This document shows, piece after piece, positions 61,708 through 64,000 of a stretch of 64,000 nucleotides of DNA. The number at the start of each line of letters is the position of its first letter. The first letter of the stretch is position 1. Under the pieces are notes generated by a model. It was not told the DNA's origin, did no database searches, and was given only the letters and a program-made list of their open reading frames with translations. The position numbers and the translations under genes are program-made. Source of the stretch: Ferdinandcohnia humi_A (GTDB lineage: Bacteria > Bacillota > Bacilli > Bacillales > Bacillaceae_L); assembly GCA_047608075.1 (NCBI GenBank), contig JBLKRX010000009.1, positions 1 through 64,000 of the forward strand. Direction: 5' to 3'.

Positions 61708-61950
61708 ATGAATGCAAAAGCGAACATAGAATTGGTTAAGAATATGGAGTTCGACATAACAACAAAATTCATTCCAAATATTTGTGAAGCTAAAACCTTA
61801 AAAGTTGTTGATATAAATGGTTCTTCTGTACGTATTGAGTTAGAAAATGCACGATCAAGGGGTGTATTCCCTCTCTCTCACTTTCAATCATTAATTCGCC
61901 AGGGTGCATTAGTTTTAACAGAATCACAGGATAATGAAGAAACCGCATAA
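61708..61950 (+). CDS. Hypothetical 80-residue protein
   Basis: ATG at 61708 follows AAAGGTGGTG. Small mixed alpha/beta protein (AKTLKVVDINGSSVRIELENA) that looks like a compact beta domain. No signal or membrane segment. No family recognised. An inverted repeat TTGTTAT and ATAACAA (61664-61691) lies in its promoter region and could be an operator. Confidence 0.55.
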   Translation: MNAKANIELVKNMEFDITTKFIPNICEAKTLKVVDINGSSVRIELENARSRGVFPLSHFQSLIRQGALVLTESQDNEETA

Positions 61951-61979
61951 ACAAGCATAAAGTATACATTCTAAGAAAA

Positions 61980-62090
61980 GCGCAAGCGCCTTGCTCACCC
62001 CCGACAAGCAAATGTTTTGTTGCAAAAAAAGTCGCTCTTTGACTTTTCATTGCAGTGCGTTTTGACCTCGAGGGGGTAGGCGCAGGAGCG
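61980..62090 (+). repeat. Dispersed foldable repeat, short form (copy 3 of 3)
   Basis: It starts GCGCAAGCGCCTTG, then CACCCCCGACAAGC, a central GTTGCAAAAAAAGTCGCTC, and ends TTGACCTCGAGGGGG, TAGGCGC, AGGAGC. CCCCC/GGGGG and GCGCCT/AGGCGC form two coaxial stems. The central GTCGCTCTTTGACTTTTC matches the long form at 3188-3416. Confidence 0.75.
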
Positions 62091-62137
62091 GACTAGAAAT
62101 CTAGGTCAAAATTTAATATTTTCCTTACTCTTAAACA

Positions 62138-62165
62138 AAACAACCATCGGAAGGGATGGTTGTTT
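62138..62165 (-). terminator. Terminator of ptsH
   Basis: AAACAACCATC and GATGGTTGTTT form an 11-pair stem around GGAAGG, with the T run on the minus strand (GTTTTGTTT). Confidence 0.85.
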
Positions 62166-62175
62166 TTACTAATTG

Positions 62176-62442
62176 TTATTCACCTAGGCCTTCTTCTTTT
62201 AACACTGATTCAAGTCCTTGAATTGCTTCTTCCGCATCATTTCCTTCAGAAGAAATTACGATTTGAGATCCTTTTGGTACCCCAAGAGACATAACACCCA
62301 TAATTGATTTTAAGTTCACTGTCTTCCCGTTAAAAGTTAATGAGACTTCAGATGAGTATTGGCTAGCTTTATTCACTAGTTTTGTTGCTGGTCTTGCGTG
62401 TAGACCTGAGTCACTTGTAATAGTAAAAGTTTTTTCTGCCAT
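62176..62442 (-). CDS. ptsH: Phosphocarrier protein HPr
   Basis: 88 residues. His15 in GLHARPATKL is the phosphoryl acceptor from EI, and Ser46 in LKSIMGVMSLG is the HPr kinase site that makes it a CcpA corepressor. His15 rules out Crh, which has Gln there. It carries phosphate for PTS sugar uptake and governs carbon catabolite repression. No ptsI follows; a terminator lies directly downstream, so ptsH is monocistronic here. Confidence 0.9.
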   Translation of the reverse strand: MAEKTFTITSDSGLHARPATKLVNKASQYSSEVSLTFNGKTVNLKSIMGVMSLGVPKGSQIVISSEGNDAEEAIQGLESVLKEEGLGE

Positions 62443-62513
62443 AAATATCCCTCTTTCTAATTAATATACCTATAGAATAGCCATTAATGTATGAGATAAT
62501 CAAGTGAAATTAT

Positions 62514-63323
62514 TTAGATTTGACAATTTGGACAAAAAAATACCTTTCTAGAAGATACAGTCTGTTTGACAATTGTATTTCCACATCTGACACAGTTTTC
62601 TCCTTCACGGTCATATACTTTACATTTATCGTTATATCCACCTGTTAATTGATCATCTTTAAATAAAGGTAGCTCGATATAGCCACCAAAGTGGATAGCT
62701 TCTTTTAATACAGTAGAGATTGAGTTATACAACTTTTTTATCTCATCCTTCTTTAATGTATTAATTTTTCTAGTTGGTAATAATCCTGCAACAAAGCATA
62801 TCTCATCAGAATAGCAATTCCCTATTCCAGCTATAAATTTTTGATTTACAAATGTCGTTTTAAGCATACCTCTTTTGCTTTCTAGTAATGATTCGAAGAA
62901 TGAATGAGTAAAATCAGAATGCAGTGGTTCTGGTCCTAAATCAGCTATTTCCCCTTTTACAGAGGTTGAATCGTGGAGATGTAAATATCCTAATCGTAAA
63001 CCTATAAATACAAGTTTATGGGAGGAAAACGAGAGAATCACTTGTTTTGTTCTTGAGATAATATCCGTTTTGTCTTCAATATACATAAGACCGCCTAACA
63101 TTAAATGCAGTAAGAGAATTTTTCCTGTCTCTAATTCAAACAATAAATACTTTCCACGTCTATGTATCTGAATAATCCTTGTTCCTAGTAGTTCCTTTGA
63201 AAATTGGCTTACAGGAGTATTAATTGATTTCTCACGATTTACTTCAACAGCCACAATTTGTTGTCCTGTCACTTTCATTTGTAAAAGATTTTTGTATGTT
63301 TCCATTTCGGGTAATTCTGGCAT
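62514..63323 (-). CDS. Fpg/Nei-family DNA glycosylase
   Basis: 269 residues from the ATG at 63323, since MPELPEMETYK must be the mature start (Pro1 nucleophile, Glu2); longer frames add unlike residues. Lys in IHRRGKYLLFEL and Asn in GIGNCYSDEI are in family positions. The C-terminal zinc finger CVRCGNT and CPNC is present. It excises oxidised bases with AP-lyase action. It is divergent from usual MutM in detail and could be a second paralogue; the housekeeping mutM normally lies next to polA. Confidence 0.85.
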   Translation of the reverse strand: MPELPEMETYKNLLQMKVTGQQIVAVEVNREKSINTPVSQFSKELLGTRIIQIHRRGKYLLFELETGKILLLHLMLGGLMYIEDKTDIISRTKQVILSFSSHKLVFIGLRLGYLHLHDSTSVKGEIADLGPEPLHSDFTHSFFESLLESKRGMLKTTFVNQKFIAGIGNCYSDEICFVAGLLPTRKINTLKKDEIKKLYNSISTVLKEAIHFGGYIELPLFKDDQLTGGYNDKCKVYDREGENCVRCGNTIVKQTVSSRKVFFCPNCQI

Positions 63324-63500
63324 TTTTCCACCTACCATGATTTCTGGTTTCCTATATCTTTTGCACATTGCCCAATTTCCATGTATAGTTCTCGTTTCAA
63401 TGTGTTTAGACATGGCTTTGTCACAATTGTAACCTTATTTGGTCCAAGCTTCTTGAATACACCTATATATACCTATAAAATAAACAAAGGAGGGATCAAT

Positions 63501-64000
63501 ATGTTAAAAACCATTATCCAATATCCCAGGGATAGGGATCTACATATACAAAATGTTTTACTAAATATCAAGGATACCATCAAATTAGGTGAAACAGAGT
63601 ATCTTTTATTGTTTAATAACAAAGAGTTAGCAAGGATCTCCCTATCTTCATTAACTAGAGAAATATTTATTACGTTCTCTGGGTCATTTAACCTAGCACA
63701 ATATGAAAGAATACACAATGTAATCCTGTTCATTTCTAAGGAAGTGGATGGCACAATAGACGATTCTGAAAGTAGGCTAGGCTATTTGGAAAATGGAGAA
63801 CCTGCATATATAGTAAATAAATGGAGTCAGTGGACAGAATTACTGAACACTGCAAAATACAAAACACTAGAAGGCCAGATGGTTCGTGTAATGGATCAAA
63901 CATGTAACGAACTGGGTACAGGTATGCTCGTAGAATATAAGTTTAGCACGTCATTAAATCAAACCTCAGTTATCACTGAATGTACCTTAATCACCTTGTT
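63501..64000 (+). CDS. Partial gene, function unknown, runs off the window
   Basis: ATG at 63501 follows a perfect AAAGGAGGG. An open frame of at least 166 codons continues past the window end without a stop. It begins MLKTIIQYPRDRDLHIQ. The part seen is beta-rich, hydrophilic and has no signal. No family recognised. It is divergent from the Fpg-like gene. Confidence 0.7.
   Translation, partial: MLKTIIQYPRDRDLHIQNVLLNIKDTIKLGETEYLLLFNNKELARISLSSLTREIFITFSGSFNLAQYERIHNVILFISKEVDGTIDDSESRLGYLENGEPAYIVNKWSQWTELLNTAKYKTLEGQMVRVMDQTCNELGTGMLVEYKFSTSLNQTSVITECTLITL

Noticed and set aside
63473..63754. 93-codon minus-strand frame
   Set aside because: Overlaps the plus-strand partial gene, which has a perfect AAAGGAGGG and a longer open frame.
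1..64000. Prophage, insertion sequence, rRNA or tRNA genes
   Set aside because: No integrase, transposase, phage structural gene, rRNA segment or tRNA cloverleaf was recognised on either strand.

Overview
The window reads as chromosome of a low-GC, spore-forming Bacillaceae (Bacillus sensu lato). This rests on the des-desK-desR membrane-fluidity cassette, bacillithiol genes (bshB2 with a yojF-type partner), manganese-dependent pyrophosphatase, HmoA-type heme monooxygenase, nanoRNase NrnB, MntR, yfiB-yfiC, serine-phosphorylatable HPr, strong AGGAGG ribosome sites and dispersed repeats of a kind common in Bacillus. I cannot name the species. I see no rRNA, tRNA, prophage, transposase or CRISPR array.

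Layout. 0-8.3 kb: a PilZ-tailed BcsA-like glycosyltransferase, a NUDIX hydrolase, a thiolase/3-hydroxyacyl-CoA dehydrogenase pair, a Clp-N/GNAT fusion, a DinB-fold protein, a tiny spore-protein-like gene and a glyoxal-type aldo/keto reductase. 8.5-12.3 kb: tatA, then des, desK and desR with a putative DesR operator. 12.4-15.1 kb: a guanylate-kinase-like protein with an altered P-loop, ppaC and small genes. 15.1-16.1 kb: a non-coding tandem array with an exact 52-bp period. 16.2-20.2 kb: a TrpXYZ-type ABC importer behind a structured leader, and a YuiH-like molybdoenzyme. 20.4-26 kb: a sodium symporter, hmoA with a Fur box, a CBS/DUF21 membrane protein, a YceI protein with a consensus promoter and dyad operator, and a DacC-type carboxypeptidase. 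26.2-28.2 kb: a fused sigma/anti-sigma-like gene that looks frameshifted. 28.6-41.1 kb: uppP, dedA, exoA, two SDR-type enzymes, a secreted metallopeptidase-like protein, a DJ-1 protein, mntR, the yfiB-yfiC exporter and an MFS pump. 41.2-49.7 kb: corA, pepF, topB, an orphan kinase and a cupredoxin. 49.9-50.7 kb: a second 52-bp array of unrelated sequence. 50.9-64 kb: a MoxR/VWA pair, a type I toxin-antitoxin locus, nrnB, MFS and MATE pumps, nfo, bshB2 and yojF, ptsH, an Fpg-family glycosylase and a partial gene running off the end.

How genes work together. DesK/DesR should switch on the desaturase in the cold. YfiB and YfiC have complementary non-canonical ATP sites, as in heterodimeric exporters. 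Thiolase and dehydrogenase fit fatty-acid or branched-chain beta-oxidation. Several genes serve DNA and RNA repair or turnover (exoA, nfo, fpg-like, topB, nrnB), and others serve redox or metal homeostasis (hmoA, mntR, bshB2, corA).

The least explained features are intergenic. Two arrays have the same exact 52-bp period but different sequence, and each unit can form a hairpin. A 20-bp repeat family occurs at two distant loci. Three copies of a foldable dispersed element are present, as is a short palindrome placed identically just after two stop codons. A toxin-antitoxin locus that open-reading-frame cut-offs would miss lies at 53.9-54.2 kb.
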